Shown here: piece after piece, positions 8,444-16,913 of the stretch
How the letters are laid out: every line of letters begins with the position of its first letter
How positions within the stretch are numbered: position 1 is the stretch's first letter
From: UBA1794 sp050946375
GTDB lineage: Bacteria; Bacteroidota; Bacteroidia; Bacteroidales; Bacteroidaceae
Reading direction: 5' to 3'
NCBI GenBank assembly: GCA_050946375.1
Contig: JBMNUT010000011.1
Location: 28,978 to 92,977 of the forward strand
Length of the DNA stretch: 64,000 nucleotides
Made by a program: the position numbers and the translations under genes
The notes under the pieces: model-generated
Told to the model about the DNA's origin: nothing
The model's database searches: none
Seen by the model: only the letters and a program-made list of their open reading frames with translations

Positions 8444-9541
8444 TTATTTCAATACATCAAATTTTTTATTTTCCTTTTTCTTATATTCATTGAAGAAGTC
8501 TATCACATTCGGATAGAAATTCTCAAAATTTCCATACTTTGATTGCTTCTTTTCGTATTTTCTCAGCAGGCTAACCAGTTCGGGCATCCATCTGAAATTA
8601 CGCTGTACCTGTTCAAGCAGTTCATTTCTTATTTCTTCCGGCTTGTACTCTTTGTCCAGCATATAGCAGATAACAGCCGCACGGACAAGTGATTCGTTTA
8701 TGACGGTTTTCCAATCGCCATACGCCTGGTTCGCCATACTCCAACGTGAGGACATGAACAAGTCTGTGGCAGCTGGCTCCAGTTCTTTTACAAAATCAGG
8801 ATATTTGTTTTCATCCAGATAATGATTGATGAAAGAATGGTTAAACTCATGTATTAAAGTAGGAAGATATTCCTTGTTGTACATAGGTGTATCTTCTTTA
8901 TCCACGTAATAACCAACAATAGCAAACACTTCCTTCCTTTTGTCTGTTAGTTGTCTATTTACGCCATAGTTACCACCACCATTACAGAATCCGATTATTA
9001 CAGAGAAAGTTTCCTGAGGTTCATTGCCATAGAAATCGGCATACCAGTTTATATCAAAATGTTTTATGACATTATCTTGATAAGATTTAAGTCCTCTATT
9101 ATAAAGGTCTTTATGGGCTTTGAAAAATTCATTGAAGTTTGTGTCCTTATAAAAGTTGTTGAGATAAGACAAAAACTCATCCTTATCCACACTCTTCCAC
9201 CTTTCGTTTAAGGTAGGAATATCTTCTTCAACCAAAGATAAAGTACCATTCTGGTTGTCCAGATGTATAGCCATTGACATAACAGCATCGAAAGAAATAC
9301 CATACTTGTTTCTAAGTCCTTTCATGTACTGAACTGCCGGATGATCTGTATTATCCTTAAAATAGTTGTCCATGTCCTTTATGTATCGGCCTGCCATATC
9401 CATATTGTATTCAGGAAAACCAGCCATACGGGACAAGATACTCATAAGTTCCACATTTTCATTTACCTGTGGAATAATAGACTGTGCCTTTGCACAAATA
9501 CATGCTGTGAACAAGGCGAAAAATAAAATAATCGTTTTCAT
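8444..9541 (-). CDS. DUF4932 family secreted protein with HEFNH putative metalloprotease motif
   Basis: A 365-residue protein with a signal peptide (MKTIILFFALFTACICAKAQ), so exported to the periplasm or beyond. The core has YLPTLIHEFNHSFINHYLDE. HEFNH fits the HExxH zinc-protease pattern, with acidic residues further on (ELEPAATDLF, VINESLVRAAV) that could be the third ligand. This matches the DUF4932 family as I know it from Bacteroides; its substrate is unknown. Codon use is markedly more AT-rich than in neighbouring rarA and recQ, which suggests acquisition. The ATG overlaps the stop of a short upstream frame as ATGA. A terminator follows the gene. Confidence 0.75.
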   Translation of the reverse strand: MKTIILFFALFTACICAKAQSIIPQVNENVELMSILSRMAGFPEYNMDMAGRYIKDMDNYFKDNTDHPAVQYMKGLRNKYGISFDAVMSMAIHLDNQNGTLSLVEEDIPTLNERWKSVDKDEFLSYLNNFYKDTNFNEFFKAHKDLYNRGLKSYQDNVIKHFDINWYADFYGNEPQETFSVIIGFCNGGGNYGVNRQLTDKRKEVFAIVGYYVDKEDTPMYNKEYLPTLIHEFNHSFINHYLDENKYPDFVKELEPAATDLFMSSRWSMANQAYGDWKTVINESLVRAAVICYMLDKEYKPEEIRNELLEQVQRNFRWMPELVSLLRKYEKKQSKYGNFENFYPNVIDFFNEYKKKENKKFDVLK

Positions 9542-9753
9542 TTGAGAGAATCGATTTGTGTAGTAATATTATAGATTATGGTGTCACTGCAGAAGGATAC
9601 ATTGCTTGATTCCTCCGTACACAGTGCCAAATAAGAAGTTTTCTTCAACCGGTCAATTTTTAATTTTGACCTGTACACTTTCAACGTGTCTGCCGTTATA
9701 CGTTCTGATTGTTTGTACAGAATGGTCTGAGTCAAAGCCTGGTTGATATCAGG
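9538..9753 (-). pseudogene. Truncated upstream frame coupled to the DUF4932 gene
   Basis: An open frame of about 70 codons ends in TQIDSLK and a TGA that overlaps the next ATG as ATGA. It contains no ATG; the only start-like codon is TTG at 9735, and an in-frame TAG lies at 9754-9756. The end sequence ADTLKVYRSKLKIDRLKKTS looks protein-like, and coupled stop-start overlaps normally join real cistrons. I infer this is the 3' end of a lost upstream gene. I cannot assign a family; a real small protein starting at TTG is the alternative. Confidence 0.35.
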
Positions 9754-10113
9754 CTATTATATATTCTTTCGCAGTTGTATAGTTGCCGTAACTCAGAAAC
9801 AATCCAGTAATCTACCTTTAGGAATAATCATACCCGAAAGGCATCTATCGTGCTCTATTCTTGAACTCCGATTAGAAACTGCCAGATTTCTGTAAGTCAA
9901 GAATAAGCGCAGATAAACGCTTTCTATAAAAATGTCTGCCTACCCTCCCGCATGTCCCTTATCGGGCTTCTGCGGGCGATATGCGGAGGCAAAGGTACAA
10001 AAAAATAGAATGGTAAAGACTTTTTTTGCGGAATTTTGCCCCTTTACGGAAGATGCTGCATTAACTGTTGGATTACAGAGAAATACGGTTTTCGTATTGT
10101 AGAGTAACGTGGC
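9754..10113. other. Intergenic stretch with gene-debris character and a lone -7 element
   Basis: This covers most of the gap between the DUF4932 module and recQ. Short frames in all three minus-strand phases look like debris (for example SYGNYTTAKEYIIA), but no family is recognisable. TACCTTTG on the minus strand at 9997-9990 is an exact -7 match and could be the old promoter of the module. No hairpin or RNA gene was recognised. Confidence 0.35.
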
Positions 10114-10180
10114 GGAAAAACATGCAAGACTTTTCCGGAGAACATGCAAGACTTTTTGGAAAGGGATGCGGGACTATTCC
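10114..10180 (+). repeat. 21-base-type dispersed repeat, cluster B
   Basis: Three well-kept units in tandem: GGAAAAACATGCAAGACTTT..., GGAGAACATGCAAGACTTTT... and AAAGGGATGCGGGACTATTC.... The spacing is 21-23 bases. The stop codon of recQ (10174-10176) lies inside the third unit, so the repeat runs into the end of the coding sequence. Confidence 0.75.
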
Positions 10181-12084
10181 AGCGTGAGCAGGCCGTCGCG
10201 GCAGACTGCCTGGCGCTCGTCGAGCAGGAAGGTCAGGGCTTTGACCAGTATCTCCCGGCGTATTCCGGGGAGGCGGGTTGCGATTTGCTCCACGGGGCAG
10301 GACGTATCCCGACGGAGCATCTGCCGGATGGCTTCGATGGCCTCTTCGGTCGGAGCCGTGTCGTCGGTGCGCCGCGAGGGATGGGCCAGGCATACGTCGC
10401 ACTGCCCGCAGGGCTTCGCGTCTTTTTGCCCGAAGTAGGCGAGCAGGAGTTGCTGGCGGCAGGTGTCGTCGGAGCTGATGTAGCGAATCATCGACTCGAC
10501 GCGCTTCCGGGCTTGCTTGATGCGCTCTTCGTAGATGGTGGGGGGAATGTCTATCTTCTTGGGCTCGATGCGGTTGCGGGTGAAGGCGAGCAGGGGCGTC
10601 TGTCTGCGGGGAACGTACTTGAGGATGCCGCGTTTGTCCAGCCCGATGAGGCGCTCGTAGACGTCTTGCCGCGTGGTGGCGAGGCGTTCGGCAAGGCGCT
10701 CTTCGTTGATGAAGATGTAGTCGGAGAAAAGTCCGGGGTAGAGGCGCAGGGTGAGCTGCATGATTTGGTCGAGTTCTTCGGGGAGCTCGATTTGGTAGAG
10801 CGCGTCGCGTGGTACGATGAAGTGTATGCGTGAGGCATTTTCCGGCTCGTTCTGGTATTCTATGTAGCCTGCCTGCATGAGTAGGGATAGGGCGTTCTCG
10901 GCCATGGAGGGGTGGAAGTGGAAGCGGCGGCAGAACTCTTCGAGGTCGAAGTCGTAGTTGCGGCCTTGTCCGTAGCCCATGGCTATTTGCAGGTAGTAGC
11001 AGACTTTTTCGTACACGGTGCGTATGTATTCCTTGGGCGGGTAGGAGGTGGACAGCTGGCGGCGCAGGTTGGCTGCGTCTGCGGGTTGCGTGAGGAGTAC
11101 GGCGTAGGCTTTCTGTCCGTTGCGCCCTGCCCGCCCGGCTTCCTGGAAGTAGGCTTCGATGGAGTCGGGCACGTCGAGGTGGACAACGAGGCGCACGTCG
11201 GGTTTGTCGATGCCCATGCCGAAGGCGTTGGTGGCTACCATGACGCGGAACTGGTCGTGGTGCCATTCTTCCTGCAAGCGGTCTTTCTTTTCGTGTGCGA
11301 GCCCAGCGTGGTAGTAGCCGGCGCTTTGCCCCGCGTCGCGCAGGAAGGCGGCTGTCTCCTGTGTCTTCTTGCGGCTTCGGGTGTAGACGATGGCGCTCCC
11401 GTGGGTATGGCGCAGGATGTGGAGCAGTTCGCTCTGCTTGTCGAGACAGGTGCGCACGACGTAGGCCAGGTTTTTCCGCTCGAAGCTCATGCGGAATATG
11501 CGGCTTCCCGGACGGAACTTCAGCTGCTCGCAGATGTCTGCCACGACTTCGGGCGTGGCGGTGGCCGTGAGTGCCAGCATGGGGGCTTCGGGATGCACTT
11601 CGCGCAGCTCGGCTATGTGGAGGTAACTCGGGCGGAAGTCGTAGCCCCACTGCGAGATGCAGTGGCTTTCGTCGATGGTGATGAAGCAAATGTTCATGCC
11701 CTTGAACTTGGCGATGAAGAGTTGCGTCATCATGCGCTCGGGGGAGATGTAGAGAAACTTGTAGCCTCCGAATATGCAGTTGTCCAGGGTCTGCTCGATT
11801 TCGCCCCGGCTCATTCCGGAGTAGACGGCGGCTGCTTTTATTCCCCGCTTGCGCAGGTTGCGCACCTGGTCTTTCATCAGGGAAATGAGCGGCGTGATTA
11901 CCAGACAAAGGCCGGGCTTTGCGAGGGCGGGCACCTGGAACGTGATGGATTTGCCTCCGCCCGTGGGCATAAGGCCGAGCGTGTCGTGTCCCGAGGCTAT
12001 GCTGTCGATGATGTCCTGCTGTATGCCGCGGAAGTCATCGAAGCCCCAATATTGTTTCAGTATGGAACGGAATTCGTTTTCCAT
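10174..12084 (-). CDS. recQ: ATP-dependent DNA helicase RecQ
   Basis: A 3'-5' superfamily 2 helicase for recombination and repair. The 636 residues contain motif I MPTGGGKSITFQ, motif II DESHCISQWG with DFRPSY, VATNAFGMGIDKPDVR (motif V) and EAGRAGR (motif VI). The zinc-binding region has CRQQLLLAYFGQ followed by CGQCDVC. The last 70 residues (EEAIEAIRQMLRRD to LLDERQAVCRDGLLTLE) look like a small winged-helix-type tail; I see no typical HRDC domain. The gene starts 18 bases after the recJ stop, so recJ-recQ is probably one operon, fitting RecQ unwinding ahead of RecJ. The stop lies in a dispersed repeat. Confidence 0.95.
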   Translation of the reverse strand: MENEFRSILKQYWGFDDFRGIQQDIIDSIASGHDTLGLMPTGGGKSITFQVPALAKPGLCLVITPLISLMKDQVRNLRKRGIKAAAVYSGMSRGEIEQTLDNCIFGGYKFLYISPERMMTQLFIAKFKGMNICFITIDESHCISQWGYDFRPSYLHIAELREVHPEAPMLALTATATPEVVADICEQLKFRPGSRIFRMSFERKNLAYVVRTCLDKQSELLHILRHTHGSAIVYTRSRKKTQETAAFLRDAGQSAGYYHAGLAHEKKDRLQEEWHHDQFRVMVATNAFGMGIDKPDVRLVVHLDVPDSIEAYFQEAGRAGRNGQKAYAVLLTQPADAANLRRQLSTSYPPKEYIRTVYEKVCYYLQIAMGYGQGRNYDFDLEEFCRRFHFHPSMAENALSLLMQAGYIEYQNEPENASRIHFIVPRDALYQIELPEELDQIMQLTLRLYPGLFSDYIFINEERLAERLATTRQDVYERLIGLDKRGILKYVPRRQTPLLAFTRNRIEPKKIDIPPTIYEERIKQARKRVESMIRYISSDDTCRQQLLLAYFGQKDAKPCGQCDVCLAHPSRRTDDTAPTEEAIEAIRQMLRRDTSCPVEQIATRLPGIRREILVKALTFLLDERQAVCRDGLLTLE

Positions 12085-12102
12085 CTGCGGGGGAGCGGGT
12101 TT

Positions 12103-13830
12103 TCAGTCCTTCTGTTCGTTCGGACGGATGTCCTCGATTTGCAACTGCAGCTCGCCGCGCTTGTGGGTATTCTCCTCGATGGTGTAGCAAATGTCGAAGG
12201 CGCGCTTCGTGCGGATGTGCTTCCAGCGTTCGCCTTGCCCGAAGGCTATTCCGTTCATGACGTTGCCGGACGTGCTGTTGACCAGCTCTAATTTCAAATG
12301 TTCCTGATGATGTCCGACAATCTTGCTGGTCCCGTAGTCGTAGACTTTTCGTGTTGCGAAAATGGGCTTGGGGTTTCCGGGGCCGTGGGGGGCGAATTTC
12401 TTCAAATCCTGGTAGAATTTGAAAGTTACGTCCTGGAAATCGATTAAAGCGTCTATGTGCAGCACGGGAGACTTCTGCTCGGGGAGGATATGTGCCGTGA
12501 CATATTCTTCAAAGCGTTTGGTAAATGCCGGGACGTTCTCCGTTTTCAGCGAAAGTCCTGCCGCGTAGGTGTGTCCGCCGAAGTTGAGCAGCAAGTCGCG
12601 GCAGTGGTCGACGGCTTTATACACGTCGAATCCCGAAACGGAACGGGCGGAACCGGTGGCGATGCCGTTGGTTTGGGTCAGGACGACTGCCGGTCGGTAG
12701 TAAATCTCGGTGAGCCGGGAGGCTACGATGCCGATGACTCCGCGATGCCATTCCTTGTTGTAGAGCACGATGGAGTTCGTTTGGTGGAGTCCGTCGAGCT
12801 TTTCGACAATCTGGTTGGCCTCTTCGGTCATGTTCTTGTCGATGTCCTTGCGGGTTTCGTTGTACTGGTTGATGAGTTCTGCCTTTTCTTTTGCTTTCGA
12901 AAACTCTTTTTCGACCAGGAGTTCCACCGCTTCTTCTCCTTTCTGTATGCGTCCGGAGGCATTCAGGCGGGGGCCGATGCGGAAAATGATGTCGCTCATG
13001 GTGAGTTCGCGCCCCGTAAGTCCGCATACGTCGATGATGGCTTTCAGCCCGACGGATGGGTTGTGGTTGAGCTGGCGCAGGCCGTGGTAGGCGAGGATGC
13101 GGTTTTCGCCCATGATGGGTACGATGTCGGAGGCAATGCTCAGGGCGACGAGGTCGAGCAGGGGGATAAGCCGGTGGAAGCGGATGCCGTTGCTGCGGGC
13201 AAAGGCTTGCATGAACTTGAAGCCTACGCCGCATCCCGACAGGTCGGTATAGGGGTAGGTGTTGTCGCGTCGCTTGGCGTTGAGGATAGCGACTGCGGGG
13301 GGAAGTTCTTCATCGGGTACGTGGTGGTCGCAGATGATGAAGTCGATGCCCAGGCTGCGGGCGTAGGCGATTTCTTGTACGGCCTTGATTCCGCAGTCGA
13401 GGATGATGATGAGTTTTACCCCGTGGCTGGCGGCCAGGTCGACGGCGTGCTGCGATACGCCGTATCCTTCCTTGTCGCGGTCGGGGATGTAGTATTCCAG
13501 ATTGGAGTAGAACTGGCGCAAAAATTTATAGACAAGGGCTACGGCTGTAGTCCCGTCTACGTCGTAATCGCCGAACACCATGATACGTTCTTTTCTGCCC
13601 AAAGCCGAATTCAGACGGTCTACTGCCTTATCCATGTCTTTCATGAGGAACGGGTCGTGGAGCTGAGTAAGCTGTGGGTGAAAAAACGCGTGTGCTGCTT
13701 CTGCATCGTGTATGTCCCTCTCTATGAGGAACTGCGCCAGGATAGGATGCAGGTTGAGCTTTTTAGCCAGCTGTTGGCTTTCTAAGTCTTGTTCGGGTGT
13801 AGGAGGTTGATATTCCCATCTCTGATTCAT
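12103..13830 (-). CDS. recJ: Single-stranded-DNA-specific exonuclease RecJ
   Basis: RecJ degrades single-stranded DNA 5' to 3' in recombination and mismatch repair. It is a DHH-family phosphoesterase with bound Mn or Mg. The 575 residues show the family motifs: VFGDYDVDGTTAVAL, IILDCG, FIICDHHVP (the DHH motif), LSGCGVGFKF, GPRLNASGRIQKGEEAVELL and the DHHA1 part with GGHTYAAGLSL. Length is normal. It is upstream of recQ in the same direction, 18 bases apart. Nothing is missing among the metal ligands. Confidence 0.96.
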   Translation of the reverse strand: MNQRWEYQPPTPEQDLESQQLAKKLNLHPILAQFLIERDIHDAEAAHAFFHPQLTQLHDPFLMKDMDKAVDRLNSALGRKERIMVFGDYDVDGTTAVALVYKFLRQFYSNLEYYIPDRDKEGYGVSQHAVDLAASHGVKLIIILDCGIKAVQEIAYARSLGIDFIICDHHVPDEELPPAVAILNAKRRDNTYPYTDLSGCGVGFKFMQAFARSNGIRFHRLIPLLDLVALSIASDIVPIMGENRILAYHGLRQLNHNPSVGLKAIIDVCGLTGRELTMSDIIFRIGPRLNASGRIQKGEEAVELLVEKEFSKAKEKAELINQYNETRKDIDKNMTEEANQIVEKLDGLHQTNSIVLYNKEWHRGVIGIVASRLTEIYYRPAVVLTQTNGIATGSARSVSGFDVYKAVDHCRDLLLNFGGHTYAAGLSLKTENVPAFTKRFEEYVTAHILPEQKSPVLHIDALIDFQDVTFKFYQDLKKFAPHGPGNPKPIFATRKVYDYGTSKIVGHHQEHLKLELVNSTSGNVMNGIAFGQGERWKHIRTKRAFDICYTIEENTHKRGELQLQIEDIRPNEQKD

Positions 13831-14005
13831 TATATGTGGTTTTTTCTTTTTTCTGTCTCGGGGGAAAGGATGCGGGCCTTTCGAGGGGGTAAAATTACGA
13901 AAAACGCATATCTTTTTCCGGTTTCATTAGTATTTATTTATAATAATACCTACATTTCGGGGGTGAAATATGTTATTTCTTTTTAGATGGACTTTTGTCG
14001 GACTG

Positions 14006-14073
14006 TGAAAAGGTGAAGGGCTTTTGGCAAAAAGCCTTGCATGTTTTTCGGAAAAGCCTTGCATGTTTTGGGG
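14006..14073 (-). repeat. 21-base-type dispersed repeat, cluster C
   Basis: This lies in the 419-base gap between recJ and rpiB. Two good units in the minus orientation (AAAAGCCTTGCATGTTTTTC and AAAAGCCTTGCATGTTTTGG on the plus strand) follow a weaker unit in the other orientation (GTGAAGGGCTTTTGGC), so the cluster has an inversion. Apart from this and the rpiB terminator, nothing is recognised in 13831-14249. Confidence 0.7.
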
Positions 14074-14173
14074 ATTGTGTGCGGTTGGAAATCGAGTTTT
14101 GTGCGTTGTTTGTCTTTGGGGAATATTCTTTTGGGTCGTAGAATGGAAGTGCTTTTTCTGGGGAAGGGCGCAT

Positions 14174-14214
14174 AAAAAAGCCGTGCGATGCGCTGGATGG
14201 GCGTATCGCACGGC
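14174..14214 (-). terminator. rpiB terminator
   Basis: A perfect 10-base stem, GCCGTGCGAT (14180-14189) with ATCGCACGGC (14205-14214). On the minus strand it is followed by six T (14179-14174). It lies 36 bases past the rpiB stop and ends the GH97-GH51-transketolase-rpiB direction. Confidence 0.9.
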
Positions 14215-14249
14215 CTGAATGTGTTTGGATTTGCGGGAGGTTGGGGCGC

Positions 14250-14693
14250 TTACTTGTGCACGGGAATCTTTTGGATGCGGCGCAGATGGCGTCCTCCCTC
14301 GAAGTCTGTACTGAAGAAGGCTTCCAGAATTTCGGAAGCGGTGTCGGTATCGATAAAACGGCCGGGCATGACGACTATGTTGGCATCGTTGTGCTGGCGG
14401 GCCAGGCGGGCGATTTCCGGAATCCAACATAATGCTGCGCGGATGCCGTCGTGGTGGTTGAGGGTCATGTTGATGCCGTTTCCGCTGCCGCAGATGGCGA
14501 TTCCGGGATAGCATTCGCCGTTTTCGACGGCTGTGGCAAGGGGATGGGCGTAGTCGGCATAGTCGCAACTCTCGGTGGAGTCGGTACCGAAGTCTTTATA
14601 GGCCCAGCCTTTTTTCTCAAGCCATTGCTTTACGAATTGTTTCAGCTCGTATCCGGCGTGGTCTGAGGCGAGTCCTATGATTGTGTGGTTCAT
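14250..14693 (-). CDS. rpiB: Ribose 5-phosphate isomerase B
   Basis: It interconverts ribose 5-phosphate and ribulose 5-phosphate. The 147 residues match RpiB: IGLASDHAGYELK at the start, SCDYADYAHPLA, the GIAICGSGNGINM loop with the catalytic Cys, a GIRAALC segment and NDANIVVMPGRFID. The gene lies next to transketolase at the end of the pentose-use region, where it links pentose phosphates from arabinose to the rest of the pathway. A terminator-like hairpin lies between the two genes, so expression may be partly separate. Confidence 0.95.
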   Translation of the reverse strand: MNHTIIGLASDHAGYELKQFVKQWLEKKGWAYKDFGTDSTESCDYADYAHPLATAVENGECYPGIAICGSGNGINMTLNHHDGIRAALCWIPEIARLARQHNDANIVVMPGRFIDTDTASEILEAFFSTDFEGGRHLRRIQKIPVHK

Positions 14694-14723
14694 GTTTGGA
14701 TGGATTTAGTGGCGTAAGTGATA

Positions 14724-14760
14724 AAAAAGTAGGCCATGGGATTGCTTTTGCCCCATGGCC
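14724..14760 (-). terminator. Hairpin between transketolase and rpiB
   Basis: GGCCATGGG (14732-14740) pairs perfectly with CCCATGGCC (14752-14760). On the minus strand it is followed by TACTTTTTTATC. It lies 38 bases past the transketolase stop and may reduce read-through into rpiB. Confidence 0.75.
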
Positions 14761-14797
14761 TGTTTGGTTATTTGATAGCTGGAGCTAAGGTCAGGGG

Positions 14798-16810
14798 CTA
14801 CAGCATTTCTTTTACTTGCTTGTACACGTTTTCAGCCGTGAAGCCGAGTTTCTCGTCGAGCACCTTGTAGGGAGCAGAGAAACCGAAGGAGTTGAGGCCC
14901 CAGATTTTACCGTGTGCGCCGACAAGGCCTTGCAGGTTTACAGGCAAACCGGCGGTCAGGCCGAATGTCTTGGCCTCGGCAGGCAGAACGCTCTCCTGGT
15001 ATTCTTTGCTTTGGGTGCGGAACAAACCTTCGGAGGGTGCAGACACGATGCGTACTTTCACTCCGTCTTTGCGCAGAAGGGCAGCGCCGGCTACCAGAGT
15101 GGATACTTCGGAGCCGCTTGCTACGAGTATGACATCAGGCTGAGCGTCGGAACCTGCTACGATATAGGCGCCCTTTGCAGCCTGAGTGTAGTCGTTTCCT
15201 TCGGGGAGCATGTCGATATTCTGGCGGGAGAAGATGAGTCCGGTCGGAGAGGTGGTGTTCTCCATGGCAAGGCGCCAGGCCTGTGTCGTCTCTTCTGCAT
15301 CGGCAGGACGGAGAACGAGCATGGAGTTGTGTCCGTGGTGGTTCTGCAGTTTTTCCATCAGGCGGATTTGTGCTTCTTGCTCTACGGGCTCGTGGGTAGG
15401 ACCGTCTTCACCAACGCGGAATGCATCGTGTGTCCAAATGAATTTGACGGGCACTTCCATGAGGGCGGCCATGCGGATTGCGGGCTTCATGTAGTCGGAG
15501 AATACGAAGAACGTACCGCATGCCGGGATAACTCCTCCGTGCAATGCCATACCGATGCAGCAGCAAGCCATCGTAAGTTCTGCCACGCCTGCCTGGAAGA
15601 AGGCTCCGGTGAAGTCACCCTTGGTAAAGGCGTGGGTTTTCTTGAGGAACCCGTCGGTCTTATCGGAGTTGCTCAGGTCGGCAGATGCGCAGATCATGTT
15701 TTCTACTTGCTCTGCCAAAGCGCCTAATACGGTAGCCGAAGCGGCACGGGTTGCAGAACCGGCTTTTTGCTGGATGGCATCCCAGTTTACTTTGGGGGCC
15801 TTACCGCTGAAGAAGTATTCGAGCTTTTCGGCTAAAGCGGGATTTGCTTTTGCCCAAGCGGCCTTGGCTGCATATTTTTCAGCTACGATTTTCTTCAGTT
15901 CTTCAGCACGTTTTGCATAAAGCTCTTTTACTTCGGGGAAGATAACGAAAGGATTCTCGGGGTCTCCGCCGAGTGCCTTGATGGTATTGATGTAGGCATC
16001 GCCTCCGAGCGGCGCACCGTGTGTGGCACAGTTACGCTCGTAGCTGGAACCGTCGGCCTTCAATGCGCCTTTTCCCATGATGGTTTTTCCGATAATCAGT
16101 GTCGGACGTTCTTTTTCAGCCTTGGCTTCCTGGAGTGCCTTGCGAATCTCTTCGGGGTTATTGCCGTTGATTGTAATGACTTTCCAGTTCCAAGCTTCAT
16201 ATTTTTGCGCTACATTTTCGCAAGTAACAGCCGCACATTCGGTAGAGAGCTGGATGTCGTTGGAATCATAGAACATGATTAAGTTATCCAGGCCGAGGGT
16301 TCCGGCAATACGTCCTGCGCCTTGGGAAATTTCTTCCTGTACTCCTCCGTCGGAGATGTAGGCGTAGATGGTTTGGCCCATAACCTCGTCTCCAAAGCGG
16401 GCGTTCAGGAATTTAGCAGCTATTGCGGCACCTACGGCATAGCAGTGTCCTTGTCCGAGGGGGCCGGAGGTGTTTTCGATACCGCGCATCACGTCTACTT
16501 CCGGATGCCCGGGGCAGGGAGAACCCCATTGGCGGAAGCTGGACAATTCTTCCATCGTAAATTTCCCGGTCAGCGCCAGAATGGAATAGAGCATCGGGGA
16601 CATGTGTCCGGGGTCGAGGAAGAATCGGTCACGACCTTCCCACCGGGGATTTTCGGGATCGTAGACTAAGAATTCAGAGAAGAGCACGTTTACGAAGTCA
16701 GCTCCACCCATTGCTCCTCCGGGATGCCCGGATTTAGCTTTTTCTACCATGGAAGCAGCCAAAATGCGCACGTTGTCCGCAGCGCGAGTCATCAGTTTGT
16801 TATCGTTCAT
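14798..16810 (-). CDS. tkt: Transketolase
   Basis: A thiamine-diphosphate enzyme that moves two-carbon units between sugar phosphates in the non-oxidative pentose phosphate pathway. The 670 residues have the normal length. The N-terminal domain has KSGHPGGAMGGADF, GPLGQG and the cofactor region ISDGGVQEEISQGAGRIA followed by MFYDSNDIQLS. The pyrimidine-binding domain has FTWTHDAFRVGEDGPTH in the form FIWTHDAFRVGEDGPTHEP, and the C-terminal domain has ILVASGSEVSTL. It follows the GH51 gene and precedes rpiB, so the cluster supplies pentose-phosphate steps needed for arabinose use. Confidence 0.97.
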   Translation of the reverse strand: MNDNKLMTRAADNVRILAASMVEKAKSGHPGGAMGGADFVNVLFSEFLVYDPENPRWEGRDRFFLDPGHMSPMLYSILALTGKFTMEELSSFRQWGSPCPGHPEVDVMRGIENTSGPLGQGHCYAVGAAIAAKFLNARFGDEVMGQTIYAYISDGGVQEEISQGAGRIAGTLGLDNLIMFYDSNDIQLSTECAAVTCENVAQKYEAWNWKVITINGNNPEEIRKALQEAKAEKERPTLIIGKTIMGKGALKADGSSYERNCATHGAPLGGDAYINTIKALGGDPENPFVIFPEVKELYAKRAEELKKIVAEKYAAKAAWAKANPALAEKLEYFFSGKAPKVNWDAIQQKAGSATRAASATVLGALAEQVENMICASADLSNSDKTDGFLKKTHAFTKGDFTGAFFQAGVAELTMACCCIGMALHGGVIPACGTFFVFSDYMKPAIRMAALMEVPVKFIWTHDAFRVGEDGPTHEPVEQEAQIRLMEKLQNHHGHNSMLVLRPADAEETTQAWRLAMENTTSPTGLIFSRQNIDMLPEGNDYTQAAKGAYIVAGSDAQPDVILVASGSEVSTLVAGAALLRKDGVKVRIVSAPSEGLFRTQSKEYQESVLPAEAKTFGLTAGLPVNLQGLVGAHGKIWGLNSFGFSAPYKVLDEKLGFTAENVYKQVKEML

Positions 16811-16882
16811 ACTGTTGTTTAGGTATTTATATGTATGTATTTACTAAAAGAGGGGCCAAGTACTTATTTGGCAATGCATGTG

Positions 16883-16913
16883 CAAAAATATTATTTCAAT
16901 TCGAGAACAACAA
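16883..16913 (-). promoter_or_regulatory. Possible promoter of transketolase
   Basis: On the minus strand, TTG (16913-16911) is followed after 20 bases by TATTTTTG (16890-16883), an exact TAnnTTTG. The -7 element abuts the GH51 stop codon and lies 72 bases from the transketolase ATG. Transketolase may therefore be transcribed separately as well as from the sugar operon. Confidence 0.45.

Noticed and set aside
9940..10149. 69-codon minus-strand frame between the DUF4932 module and recQ
   Set aside because: Its start (KSLACFSATLL) is a translated dispersed repeat and the rest is intergenic.
10073..11908. Open frame of 611 codons in another minus-strand phase over recQ
   Set aside because: Arg/Pro/His-rich translation without domains, in a different phase from the recQ helicase motifs.
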